Source: Anatilimnocola floriformis (GTDB lineage Bacteria; Planctomycetota; Planctomycetia; Pirellulales; Pirellulaceae). From it: a stretch of 64,000 nt of DNA. The notes under the pieces are model-generated. The model worked only from the letters and a program-made list of their open reading frames with translations, was not told where the DNA came from and did not search any database. The stretch spans positions 1 through 64,000 of the forward strand of contig NZ_JAMLFW010000003.1 of the NCBI RefSeq assembly GCF_024256385.1. Reading direction: 5' to 3'. The translations under genes were made by a program, and so were the position numbers. Of this stretch, positions 24,552 to 33,204 are shown in pieces (within the stretch, counting starts at the first letter, position 1; the number at the start of each line of letters is the position of its first letter).

Positions 24552-26663
24552 ATGAGTCAAGCCAATACCATTCCCATTGCCCAATTGACGCCGCTCTACG
24601 CGCGTCGATTTCAGGCGGGAATTACCGATCCGATCCGGCCTGTGGAGACTCCCGCGGGAGTGAGCGACGAAGCCTACGCGCGCTATCGAGGGCGTGTCGA
24701 GTTGCAGGGCTTTTTGACCATCATTCGCGCCAATGTACTTGCGCGCGATCGCGCCGAATTGCAGATTGCTTTGCAAAAGTTGTCGCAGATGGCCTATCAC
24801 GAAATGGAGCGTTCTCCCGACCAATCGCACACGCTGCCGCTCGATGCCAGGAACTTGCCAGACAGCTATCGAGTTACTGTGACCATTGGATTCGGAGCAA
24901 CGCTCTTTCGCGATCGCACTGGGCGCGATCGCTACGGTTTGCGCGGACGAATGCCGCGCAGCCTGAAGATCATGCCATCGCTTCCGCAGGATCAGTTTCT
25001 ACCTGGCGACACGGCGACGGACATTATCTTGCTGGTGTGCAGCGACCATCAATATGTCAACGTTTGGATCACGAAGCGGATGACAGATGCGAATGATCTT
25101 GGCCAATACTTTGACGTGACAGGTGTCGAGCGTGGTTTCGCCCGGCCTGATCTCCGCGAGCATCTGGGTTTCGACGACGGCATCGCCAACTTGCGTGCAA
25201 CTGGCGATGACCCGTTGCACCGCCTGGTCTATGTCGATCAGCAAGCGCACGAACCGGCTTGGTGCGAGGGTGGGACGTACCTTGTCTACCGCAAAATTCG
25301 CGAGCAGATCGGCGAGTGGGAGCGGATCGCCGAAGCCGAACAAGAGCGACGAATCGGTCGCTCGAAACGAGATGGGAACCCTTTGACGCACAACTTCAAT
25401 CGGGAAACACTCATTCCTGATTATGCCGGCGATGAAGACGGCCAGCTTACTCCGCTGATGTCGCATATTCGCAAGGTTCAACCGCGCCGTCCGGCACCAG
25501 ACTTGTTTGGTGTGAACGATCTCGACCGCCGTTTTCATCGCCGGGCCTATCCATTTTTTGACGGCGTTCAGAACGACCAGTTGCAGGTAGGGCTTCATTT
25601 TCTCGCGTTCATGCGCAGCATCCGCGAGCAGTTTGAGCATGTTGCCACGATGTGGCAATTCAACCCCAACTTTCCCCGACGGGGCACCGGCATCGATGCG
25701 ATGTATGCAGAGTACGATGGAAAACCACCAACGCTCTCAACGCTTGATGGCGGCTATTACTTTTGCCCGCCCGGCATCACCGAGAAAGATGATTTTGTCG
25801 GATCGGGGCTATTTGGTCCCCGAGGGCAATCTCTTCGCAGGAGCGTTCACATGACGACGACTAAGTCTCCGGTCAGCTTTTACCTGTTCGATTTCGATGA
25901 CAACATTATGTACCTCAAAACGAAAATTGTCGTCATCAACACGATTACGGGCGAAGAAGTCGAGCTGTCGACCGAAGACTATGCCGCAGTCCATCCTCAG
26001 TTGGGGAAGCCAGGCAAGTGGGGTGACTATGCAGAATTCGAGGGCACCTTTCGTAACTTTCGCGATGCGGATGCCGCACCGGATGAGCAACCATTCGTGA
26101 AAGATGTGCTCGCGGCGGTGCAGCAAAGCGAGGACAAATGGAAAGCGCCGTCCTGGGATCTGCTTGTTTATGCCTGCCAGAAGCAACGACCCGTTTCGAT
26201 TATCACCGCGCGGGGTCACAGTGCGGCGACCATCCAGGCCGGAATTCGCGCGCTCGTGAACAGCAAGTTGCTGCCAGCAGAGCCGGTATACCATTCGATT
26301 TACCCAGTGACCAACGAAGCCACTCGCAAGCAGTTGAGCGAAAACACGGCTCCCAACACTGAGGCACTGACCATGCCGGCGCTGACCATACCAGCGCTCA
26401 AGCGACTTGCCATTATCGAATCAGTCGACCGGGCTGTGCGGGACTACGGTCCCGAATTGCCGCATCGTTTCGGCATGTCGGACGATGATCCGGCCAATAT
26501 CAGCCTCATTGTCTCCGCGATGCGGGATTGCAAAGAAAAACACCAAGACAAACGGTTCTTTGTGATCAACAGCCAACGAGAACAAAAGGTCAAGCTGGAA
26601 GTCTTTACGATCGACACTGCCGTCGTCGGCAATCCGCACGCAACCGAAGATCTGCTGCATTGA
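24552..26663 (+). CDS. DyP-type heme peroxidase fused to a HAD-like domain
   Basis: The ATG at 24552 follows GAGGA by eight bases. Residues 1 to about 430 look like a dye-decolorising peroxidase: the GFDDG motif at 206-210 (distal Asp209), GGTYLVYRKI near 236-245, and MSHIRKVQPR with the likely heme ligand His305. From Met434 a second domain begins with FDFDDN (Asp447, Asp449), then IITARG and RFGMSDDD, which fits a HAD-type hydrolase. No stop separates them, so a fusion is encoded. An AGGAG seven bases before the ATG at 25851 may also allow the HAD part to be made alone. The role in the cluster is unknown; a redox effector or sensor is possible. Confidence 0.82.
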   Translation: MSQANTIPIAQLTPLYARRFQAGITDPIRPVETPAGVSDEAYARYRGRVELQGFLTIIRANVLARDRAELQIALQKLSQMAYHEMERSPDQSHTLPLDARNLPDSYRVTVTIGFGATLFRDRTGRDRYGLRGRMPRSLKIMPSLPQDQFLPGDTATDIILLVCSDHQYVNVWITKRMTDANDLGQYFDVTGVERGFARPDLREHLGFDDGIANLRATGDDPLHRLVYVDQQAHEPAWCEGGTYLVYRKIREQIGEWERIAEAEQERRIGRSKRDGNPLTHNFNRETLIPDYAGDEDGQLTPLMSHIRKVQPRRPAPDLFGVNDLDRRFHRRAYPFFDGVQNDQLQVGLHFLAFMRSIREQFEHVATMWQFNPNFPRRGTGIDAMYAEYDGKPPTLSTLDGGYYFCPPGITEKDDFVGSGLFGPRGQSLRRSVHMTTTKSPVSFYLFDFDDNIMYLKTKIVVINTITGEEVELSTEDYAAVHPQLGKPGKWGDYAEFEGTFRNFRDADAAPDEQPFVKDVLAAVQQSEDKWKAPSWDLLVYACQKQRPVSIITARGHSAATIQAGIRALVNSKLLPAEPVYHSIYPVTNEATRKQLSENTAPNTEALTMPALTIPALKRLAIIESVDRAVRDYGPELPHRFGMSDDDPANISLIVSAMRDCKEKHQDKRFFVINSQREQKVKLEVFTIDTAVVGNPHATEDLLH
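25840..25853 (+). promoter_or_regulatory. Internal ribosome-binding site at the HAD domain
   Basis: AGGAG (25839-25843) is seven bases ahead of an in-frame ATG at 25851, exactly where the HAD-like domain starts. It could give a separate product of about 270 residues. The upstream frame reads through without a stop. Confidence 0.45.
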
Positions 26664-26733
26664 TTGGCTTCGTGAATTTGAATTCTCGCCGCATCTGGAA
26701 CCTGCCGGCATTCAAACACTAGGAGGTAACGCA

Positions 26734-27774
26734 GTGGATTTAAGTAAGAACTATCAAGAGTTCACGGAAGCTTTGCTGAGTGCATTCGACGCAGATGAAT
26801 TGACGATGCTTGTGAGATTCAAGCTCGACATCAATTTGGACAATGTAGTTGGGCCAGGGCCCCTCAAGAAAAGAGTTTTTGAACTGATCGGGCACTGCGA
26901 TCACGTTGGAATCGTCGACAAACTATTTGTCGAAGCGCTGCGGGAAAGACCAGGTAATCCCAAATTAAAAGCGCTCGCTCAAAAGCTGGATCAGGAGATC
27001 AAGAGTTCGCAACAGGTGATCGAATCGAAGGTCGTTTCACTGTTGAACAAGGACTACGAAAACCCGAAGGCTGCAGAAGTTCGGGCTGCCTATGCCGAGT
27101 TTGACAGTAATGGTGGCTTGCAGGCGGTGGTGGTCAGGGCTCCCCATTTGAAAGTGGGGCAAGATGTGGAGAACTTCGTGAAGCGGATGGCCAGCAGCCG
27201 CACGAAGGTCTGTTCCATTGCCGGAAAGATGCTCGGCACCGGATTCTTGATTGGTCCCGATCGAATCATCACCAACTCGCACGTGATCGCCGAGCAGGGA
27301 ACTCACACCGAGTTCGACGTGGTCTTCGATTTTGTCGAGGGAACCAATCGAGAGGATTTGCCGAAGTACAAGTTCGTCAAGGAACTGGCTCGGAGCGGTC
27401 CCAAAGAATTCGATTATGTGATCCTCCAATTGGATCGCACACCCGACAAAGACCGCGGCTACTTCAAAGTCAGGAATTATCAGTTCGACAAACTCCGTGA
27501 GCCCGTCAGCGTCTTGGGGCATCCACTGGGCAATCCACTTTCCCTCGCCTTTGGTGTGGTCTTCGATGTGGACAGCTTCATGGGCCGCGTCGCCTATTCT
27601 GCCAATACCGCCGGCGGATCCTCAGGTTCGCCAGTGTTCTTAGAGAACTGGGATCTCGCCGCCCTGCATCATCATGGCGAAGAAAACATCAATAACCATG
27701 GCATTCCCATGCGCCAGATATTGAAGGATCTGCGCGACAAAAATCTGCCGGGGCTGATCGAGACGATTGACTAA
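26734..27774 (+). CDS. EAD1-trypsin-like serine protease
   Basis: Residues 1-85 form a second EAD1 domain (FTEALLSAFDADELTMLVRF, RVFELIGHCDHVGIVDKL, RPGNPKLKAL). A linker leads to a trypsin-like domain with an intact triad: His183 in IITNSHV, Asp227 in EFDYVILQL and Ser297 in GGSSGSPVF. EAD1-trypsin proteins are a recurrent theme of EAD conflict systems, in which protease activity is thought to be released by adaptor-mediated assembly. Start is a GTG with a perfect AGGAGGT nine bases upstream. No signal peptide, so it acts in the cytosol. It lies 70 bases after the DyP-HAD gene. Confidence 0.9.
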   Translation: MDLSKNYQEFTEALLSAFDADELTMLVRFKLDINLDNVVGPGPLKKRVFELIGHCDHVGIVDKLFVEALRERPGNPKLKALAQKLDQEIKSSQQVIESKVVSLLNKDYENPKAAEVRAAYAEFDSNGGLQAVVVRAPHLKVGQDVENFVKRMASSRTKVCSIAGKMLGTGFLIGPDRIITNSHVIAEQGTHTEFDVVFDFVEGTNREDLPKYKFVKELARSGPKEFDYVILQLDRTPDKDRGYFKVRNYQFDKLREPVSVLGHPLGNPLSLAFGVVFDVDSFMGRVAYSANTAGGSSGSPVFLENWDLAALHHHGEENINNHGIPMRQILKDLRDKNLPGLIETID

Positions 27775-27827
27775 CACCGCCGTTTTAAAAGCACGATTCA
27801 ACTATCTCTACATAAGGATCGCATTCA

Positions 27828-30800
27828 ATGAACAACGATGAAAAAGCACGCCGGTTAAAAGAAATGCTGCAACAGATCACCGGTGGGAACGTCGAGTCGC
27901 TCATTCGCGAGCCGTCGTTCGGTTTTACGGAAGGTTTGGAGTCGATCAATGTGGCGAACGACCAATTGCTGGATGAGTCGCTGCGATCGGTGCAAAAGGT
28001 GGCCCAAGATGAAGACCTTTCGAGCTCGGAACTCTTTGGGTTGGAAGCGATCATCCTGCCACGCGAACGCCCCGTGGTCTTTGTCACCGGCGACAGCTAC
28101 GGCCCGATTCCGACCCCCTGGACACATTTCGATCAGCAGGCGATTCGCAAAAACATTGAAGCCGCGATTCCTTCGGTTGGGCGAATCGAGTTGCCAGACA
28201 ATCCGATGCTTCCGTTCGGCGGCACGGGATTCGTGGTCGGCGACAACTTGTTGATGACCAACCGCCACGTGGGTGAGCTATTTGCCGTTGGCTTGGGCCT
28301 TCGTAATCTCGCGTTCAAGGCGGGACAGTCCGCTGCCGTCGACTTCAAACGCGAATTTCAATCGGCGGCATCCGTCAACTTGCGGGTGCGCGAAGTCGTG
28401 ATGATCCACCCTTTTTGGGACATGGCGCTGCTGCGGGTGGACGGTCTCCCTGCAGGTCATGGCAAGTTGCGGCTGTCGATTCGCACACCAGAAGAACTCG
28501 ATGGCCGCGAGATCGCGGTAATCGGCTATCCGGCTCAGGATGCTCGCAATGATTTTCAATTGCAGAACCAGATCTTCGGCGGCGTCTTTAATGTCAAACG
28601 TCTGCATCCCGGTAGGATTCGCGCGCGGGCGATCATCAATAGCTTTGGCAACTCCGTCAATGCAATGACGCACGATAGTTCTACGCTCGGCGGTAATTCC
28701 GGATCGGCCGTGCTCGACGTGATGACCGGGGAAATCGTCGGCCTGCACTTTGCTGGGATTTATCTAAAGGCCAATTACTGCGTGCCGACGTATGAACTCG
28801 CGCGCGACAGCCGGGTCGTTGCTGCGGGGGTAAACTTTGTGGCCAACGTTGCAGCGACGGACGAATGGCTCGCTGCCTGGCGATTGGCCGATCCTGAATC
28901 TCCTGCGTTAAGTCCCGCGGGAGATCCGCCTGCGACCACACCGCCTGTCAAAGTTGAAGCCAACGCGCCAACACCGCCTACAGCGTCGGCACCAACTATT
29001 GCGCCGATCACTTCTACCATTGTGTCCGGTCCGCTCAAAATTACGGTGACGGTCGAAACACTCGCACCCAAGAGCACCCAGGTCGAATCGATCCAGGCCG
29101 ATGCAGTAACTACCGGATTGGAGGGGCTGCAGGAGCCGATCATCGCGGGGCGGTTGAATCAACGGAAGGGATATCAGCCCGATTTTCTCGGACTGAACGA
29201 TGACGAAGTGGTGCCGCTCCCCACGCTCACCGCTGCCGGCAAACGGATGGCAGCGAAGCTCGACGATGATTCGGTTGAGTTGAAATATCACAAGTTTTCG
29301 GTGGTGATGCATAAGAAGCGCCGCCTGGCCATGTTCACCGCGGCCAACGTCGATTGGCGGAAGTCGTCGCGATTGATCGACGGTAAAAAACCGACTCGCA
29401 ACGAACTGACTGGTTTGCCGGAAGGAACCTCGGAAAAGTGGGTGACCGATCCGCGCATTCCCGAGGATCAACAGTTGCCCGACATCTTCTTCACCGACGA
29501 CAACCAGGCCTGGGACAAGGGGCATCTGATCCGCCGCGAAGATGTGTGCTGGGGCAAAACGCTGCCCGACATTCGCAAGGCCAATGGAGACACTTTTCAT
29601 ACGACCAATTGCTCGCCGCAAACGGCGATTTTCAATCGCAGCAACAAAGGGGACGACAATTGGGGCGATTTAGAAAACATGGTTGCAAAGCAGGCCGGCT
29701 CGGAACTGCTGTGCATTTTTGCCGGGCCTGTGCTGCGTGCGGATGATCAGGTGTTTCGCGTTGTTGATGACTACGGCGAGGTGCGAATTCAAATTCCGAG
29801 CTCCTATTGGAAGATCATTGTCGCCAAGGGCCCGACTGGTCCGCAGGCTTTTGGCTTTGTGTTGGAGCAGGATCTCTCCGAAAGCGGGCTCGAGTTTATC
29901 GTTCCCGAGGAGTGGCAACCATTCACCAAACCCATCGCCGAAATCGAAGCGATGCTGGGCGGCCTGTTCAAACTCACCTGGTTCAAAAAATACGACCAGC
30001 ATGGCTTGGAGGCCGGTGACGCGGTTAATGAAGGCGTCGTCGCCGGATCGGGTTTGGAATCGCAAGACGCTCCCGCGGCGCCGCGGGCTTATGTCGAGAC
30101 TGCTGACTCGCTGAGTGAACTTGAAGTTGCCGAGGGATATATTCATGGCGAGACGTTTCAAAATCGTCTCGTCAAATTCTCGGTACTCGAGAACCGTGCA
30201 ATCTTCGAAGGCGATATCGATCTAGGGTCATTGACCGAGATTGCCGGCGACCCTGAGTCAGGGCTTGAAGGCCTGGCAATAACCGGCACGCGGTTCCGCT
30301 GGCCGCATCGGCAGATTCCCTACACCATTGATCCGGCGCTTCCCAACCAGCAACGCGTGACGGATGCGATTGACGAGTGGCACAACAAAACTCAAATTCG
30401 GTTTGTGGCGAGGACCAATCAAGCCGACTTCGTCACCTTCCGCCCTGGTGGCGGCTGCTCAGCTGCCGTTGGTCGCCAGGGTGGGCAGCAATTTGTCACG
30501 CTCGGCCCAAATTGCACGACAGGCAACGCCATTCACGAAATGGGGCATGTTGTCGGGCTCTGGCACGAACAAAGCCGCAAAGATCGCGATCAATTTGTGA
30601 CCATCGATTTTGCCAACGTGCAAACCAACATGGCTCACAATTTTCTGCAGCACGTTACCGATGGCGATGACATCGGTGCCTACGACTACGGCTCGATCAT
30701 GCATTATCCATGGAACGCCTTTGCCAAGAATCCCGCGTTGCCAACAATCAGAACTCCCCATGGTGAACCGATTGGGCAACGCACCGGCTTGAGCGCTGGA

Positions 30801-30833
30801 GACATCGCTGCCGTCGCAGCCTTGTACCCGTAG
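27828..30833 (+). CDS. Triple hydrolase: trypsin-like, NUC1 nuclease and astacin
   Basis: The 1001-residue protein joins three hydrolases. A trypsin-like domain has the triad His147 (LMTNRHV), Asp198 (PFWDMALLRV) and Ser291 (LGGNSGSAVLD). A Pro/Thr-rich linker spans about 350-400. A DNA/RNA non-specific endonuclease domain follows, with Asp-Lys-Gly-His566 (family form DRGH) and the metal-ligand stretch TTNCSPQTAIFNRSN. An M12A astacin-type metalloprotease ends the protein, with His903-Glu904, His907 and His913 (HEMGHVVGLWH) and the Met-turn SIMHY at Met958. All three look catalytically competent. No signal peptide is present. It closes the same-strand cluster, 53 bases after the EAD1-trypsin gene. 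A suicide or anti-invader effector is inferred. Confidence 0.9.
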   Translation: MNNDEKARRLKEMLQQITGGNVESLIREPSFGFTEGLESINVANDQLLDESLRSVQKVAQDEDLSSSELFGLEAIILPRERPVVFVTGDSYGPIPTPWTHFDQQAIRKNIEAAIPSVGRIELPDNPMLPFGGTGFVVGDNLLMTNRHVGELFAVGLGLRNLAFKAGQSAAVDFKREFQSAASVNLRVREVVMIHPFWDMALLRVDGLPAGHGKLRLSIRTPEELDGREIAVIGYPAQDARNDFQLQNQIFGGVFNVKRLHPGRIRARAIINSFGNSVNAMTHDSSTLGGNSGSAVLDVMTGEIVGLHFAGIYLKANYCVPTYELARDSRVVAAGVNFVANVAATDEWLAAWRLADPESPALSPAGDPPATTPPVKVEANAPTPPTASAPTIAPITSTIVSGPLKITVTVETLAPKSTQVESIQADAVTTGLEGLQEPIIAGRLNQRKGYQPDFLGLNDDEVVPLPTLTAAGKRMAAKLDDDSVELKYHKFSVVMHKKRRLAMFTAANVDWRKSSRLIDGKKPTRNELTGLPEGTSEKWVTDPRIPEDQQLPDIFFTDDNQAWDKGHLIRREDVCWGKTLPDIRKANGDTFHTTNCSPQTAIFNRSNKGDDNWGDLENMVAKQAGSELLCIFAGPVLRADDQVFRVVDDYGEVRIQIPSSYWKIIVAKGPTGPQAFGFVLEQDLSESGLEFIVPEEWQPFTKPIAEIEAMLGGLFKLTWFKKYDQHGLEAGDAVNEGVVAGSGLESQDAPAAPRAYVETADSLSELEVAEGYIHGETFQNRLVKFSVLENRAIFEGDIDLGSLTEIAGDPESGLEGLAITGTRFRWPHRQIPYTIDPALPNQQRVTDAIDEWHNKTQIRFVARTNQADFVTFRPGGGCSAAVGRQGGQQFVTLGPNCTTGNAIHEMGHVVGLWHEQSRKDRDQFVTIDFANVQTNMAHNFLQHVTDGDDIGAYDYGSIMHYPWNAFAKNPALPTIRTPHGEPIGQRTGLSAGDIAAVAALYP

Positions 30834-31081
30834 GCGGTGCAGTACGAACCTATCTTTTCTGAAAGTGAGACGCCGCGTCTTAAGACGTCGGCGCAAGGTC
30901 GGTAATGCGGCCATCGGCTTCCGCATTGAGAACCAATCCTGCAGCGCAGGGCGGAAAGCATCGCGCACGAGATCGACCCCGGCGCTCATGTTGCTGGCTT
31001 TCCCAGTCTGTTGACCAGCCAATTCACTCGACAGATACTGGCGCTCGTTTCGCAGCTTATCTTTCAGCAGCTTGGTGGTTC
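30834..31081. other. Intergenic region with 23-bp near-palindrome
   Basis: The stretch separates the EAD1 cluster from the sulfatase gene. The only structure seen is CGCCGCGTCTTAAGACGTCG plus GCG at 30871-30893, a palindrome with one mismatched pair, 37 bases after the upstream stop. It might stop transcription or bind a dimeric protein. The sulfatase frame is open through the second half, but the ATG at 31082 precedes the signal peptide. Confidence 0.45.
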
Positions 31082-32767
31082 ATGCTCTTTCACCGAATGA
31101 TGCCGTGTTCGCCTGCCGAATACTTTGGCCGTCTACAACACTCATTCGTTGCACTGATCCTTGCCACCTGTTGCCTTTCGGTGTCAGTTCGAACGGCCAA
31201 TTGCGAACAGCAACCGACGGCCGGTCGTGCGCCTAATATAGTGCTTATACTCGCCGATGACTTGGGTTATTCCGATCTCGGCTGTTATGGCTCGGAGATT
31301 GCCACGCCCAATTTAGATGGGCTGGCGAAAGGTGGGTTGCGGTATACCAACTTTTACAACACGGCTCGCTGCTGGCCGACCCGCGCGGCGGTCATGACCG
31401 GTTATTATCCGCAGCAGGTCCGCCGCGATACCGTCGCCGGCGTAAAGAGCGGCAGCCAGGGAACAAGGCCGGAGTGGGCGCGACTGTTTTCGCAACAACT
31501 GCGCGAGCAGAACTATCGCAACTATCACAGCGGCAAGTGGCACATCGATGGCAGGCCGCTGGCCCAGGGCTTTGATCACTCCTACGACCTCGGCGGCATC
31601 AGCCAGAGCAACTACTTCAAAACGGGGAGCGTGACCGACGACGAAAAACCGGTGCCGCAGAGCGAAGGCTATTACTCGACCATCGGCGTCGCCGATCACG
31701 CCGTTCGCTGCTTGCAGGAACATGCCGAGAAATTTGCCGATCGGCCCTTCTTTCATTATCTCTGCTTCACGGCGCCCCACTTCCCGCTGCATGCGCTGCC
31801 AGAGGACATCAAGAAGTACGAAGGGAAATACACGGCCGGCTGGAATGAAATTCAGCAGCGGCGATTTGCCAAACAACAGGAGTTGGGCTTTCCCGCGGCG
31901 GAGCTGCCGCCGATGGAACGCGACGTCGGCCCGCCTTATCCCTTTCCAGCCGCGATGGAGAAACTTGGGCCCGGCGAAGTGAATCGGCCGTTGCCTTGGT
32001 CGGAACTCACACCCGAGCAACAAGCTTTTCAAGCGCAGAAGATGGCCATTCATGCTGCGATGGTCGACCGCATGGATCAGGAGATCGGCAAAGTCCTGGC
32101 CCAACTCAAAGCGATGAACGCGTTCGAAAACACGCTCATCTTTTTCCACTCCGACAACGGCGCGAGTGCCGAGATCATGGTCCGCGGCGATGGGCACGAT
32201 CCTTCCGCGCCCCTCGGTTCGGCAGCAACCTATCCCTGCCTCGGCCCAGGTTGGTCGAGCTGTGCCAACACTCCTTTCCGCCGCCACAAAACTTGGGTTC
32301 ACGAGGGAGGCATCTCGACGCCCCTCATCGTTCATTGGCCCCAAGGCATCGCCGCGAAAGGCGAGTTCCGCCACACTCCCGGCCATGTCATCGATCTATC
32401 ACAGACGATTCTGAGCGTCTCAACTTCAGATACGGCAGCCACCAAAATCACGGCAGATCATCCGGCGTCTCCTGGCCGCAGCTTGGTTCCTTCGTTCGCC
32501 AAAGACACCCACCTGAACCGCGATGCTCTCTGGTTTCTGCACGAAGACAACCGCGCGATCCGGCAAGGAATCTGGAAACTCGTTGCCGCCAAGGGAAACG
32601 AGTGGTCGCTGTACGATCTGTCGAAAGATCGAGGTGAAACCCACAACCTCGCCGCGGAACATCCCGACAAAGTCAAAGAGCTCGCCGCCGAGTGGGACCG
32701 CCGCGCACGCGAGTATTCTGCCACCGCCCTGAAAGACGCGCCGCCGGCTGATCTGAAGAAGAAGTAG
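31082..32767 (+). CDS. Exported type I sulfatase
   Basis: The 561-residue arylsulfatase-like enzyme has a signal segment (HSFVALILATCCLSVSVRTANC, about 21-42) and then NIVLILADDLGYSDLGCYG with the metal-binding Asp pair. The CxPxR site CWPTR at Cys97 is the cysteine converted to formylglycine. Later motifs GKWHIDG, FFHSDNGAS and KTWVHEGGISTPLI carry further active-site residues. It would hydrolyse sulfate esters, probably of sulfated polysaccharides, outside the cytoplasm. Planctomycetes encode many such enzymes. It is on the same strand as the EAD1 cluster but 248 bases downstream and likely independent. ATGs at 31097 and 31100 are alternative starts. Confidence 0.92.
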   Translation: MLFHRMMPCSPAEYFGRLQHSFVALILATCCLSVSVRTANCEQQPTAGRAPNIVLILADDLGYSDLGCYGSEIATPNLDGLAKGGLRYTNFYNTARCWPTRAAVMTGYYPQQVRRDTVAGVKSGSQGTRPEWARLFSQQLREQNYRNYHSGKWHIDGRPLAQGFDHSYDLGGISQSNYFKTGSVTDDEKPVPQSEGYYSTIGVADHAVRCLQEHAEKFADRPFFHYLCFTAPHFPLHALPEDIKKYEGKYTAGWNEIQQRRFAKQQELGFPAAELPPMERDVGPPYPFPAAMEKLGPGEVNRPLPWSELTPEQQAFQAQKMAIHAAMVDRMDQEIGKVLAQLKAMNAFENTLIFFHSDNGASAEIMVRGDGHDPSAPLGSAATYPCLGPGWSSCANTPFRRHKTWVHEGGISTPLIVHWPQGIAAKGEFRHTPGHVIDLSQTILSVSTSDTAATKITADHPASPGRSLVPSFAKDTHLNRDALWFLHEDNRAIRQGIWKLVAAKGNEWSLYDLSKDRGETHNLAAEHPDKVKELAAEWDRRAREYSATALKDAPPADLKKK

Positions 32768-32908
32768 ATCAGTCGCCTCCGCGAGACTGTTAAGATTTCA
32801 ACCCGTCGGTAATTTTTGCTGCAGATTTCGCTGCCCGCTATTAGAATCCAAGGGCCGAATGACTCGCCCACCTTAGCGCCTGCCACGCGCACGCCTAGAA
32901 GCCGCGGA

Positions 32909-33070
32909 ATGACCCGCCCCCCGCCTTGTCCCTTGTGTGGCGCCGACGCCCGCGAGTTGGACGACGTTCTATCCACCGGAACGCACGGAACCGCTCAGTG
33001 TTCCGAGTGCGACACCGTCTTCACATACCCGCTCGAGGGCAAGCGAAAACCGCCACCCGAAGCTCCCTAA
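32909..33070 (+). CDS. Zinc-ribbon miniprotein, 53 aa
   Basis: From the ATG at 32909 the product contains two Cys pairs, CPLC near residue 7 and CSEC near residue 32, the pattern of a small zinc ribbon. A charged tail (GKRKPPPEAP) follows. There is no signal peptide. It lies 141 bases after the sulfatase and stands alone. The function is unknown; such proteins may be small nucleic-acid or protein-binding modules. Confidence 0.55.
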   Translation: MTRPPPCPLCGADARELDDVLSTGTHGTAQCSECDTVFTYPLEGKRKPPPEAP

Positions 33071-33119
33071 AAAATTGCTTTCTCAAAAGTAATTGAACTA
33101 CGGTTTCGCTCGTCGTTCA

Positions 33120-33128
33120 TGTTATACT
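33120..33128 (+). promoter_or_regulatory. Extended -10 promoter before DUF1559 gene
   Basis: TGTTATACT is an extended -10 box (TG-n-TATACT) about 77 bases upstream of the DUF1559 start. TTGAAC at 33093-33098 is 24 bases before it, too far for a standard -35 box. Confidence 0.4.
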
Positions 33129-33204
33129 GCCAGCGGAAATTGCTGCCATTTCCGCTGCTTCGGTTTTCGGCTCTCAAGCTCTCTCCCCTTTTCTCGAGAT
33201 TCCT

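Noticed and set aside
30905-31081. N-terminal extension of the sulfatase frame
   Set aside because: The added residues are Arg-rich and would place the signal peptide well inside the protein; ATG 31082 fits better.
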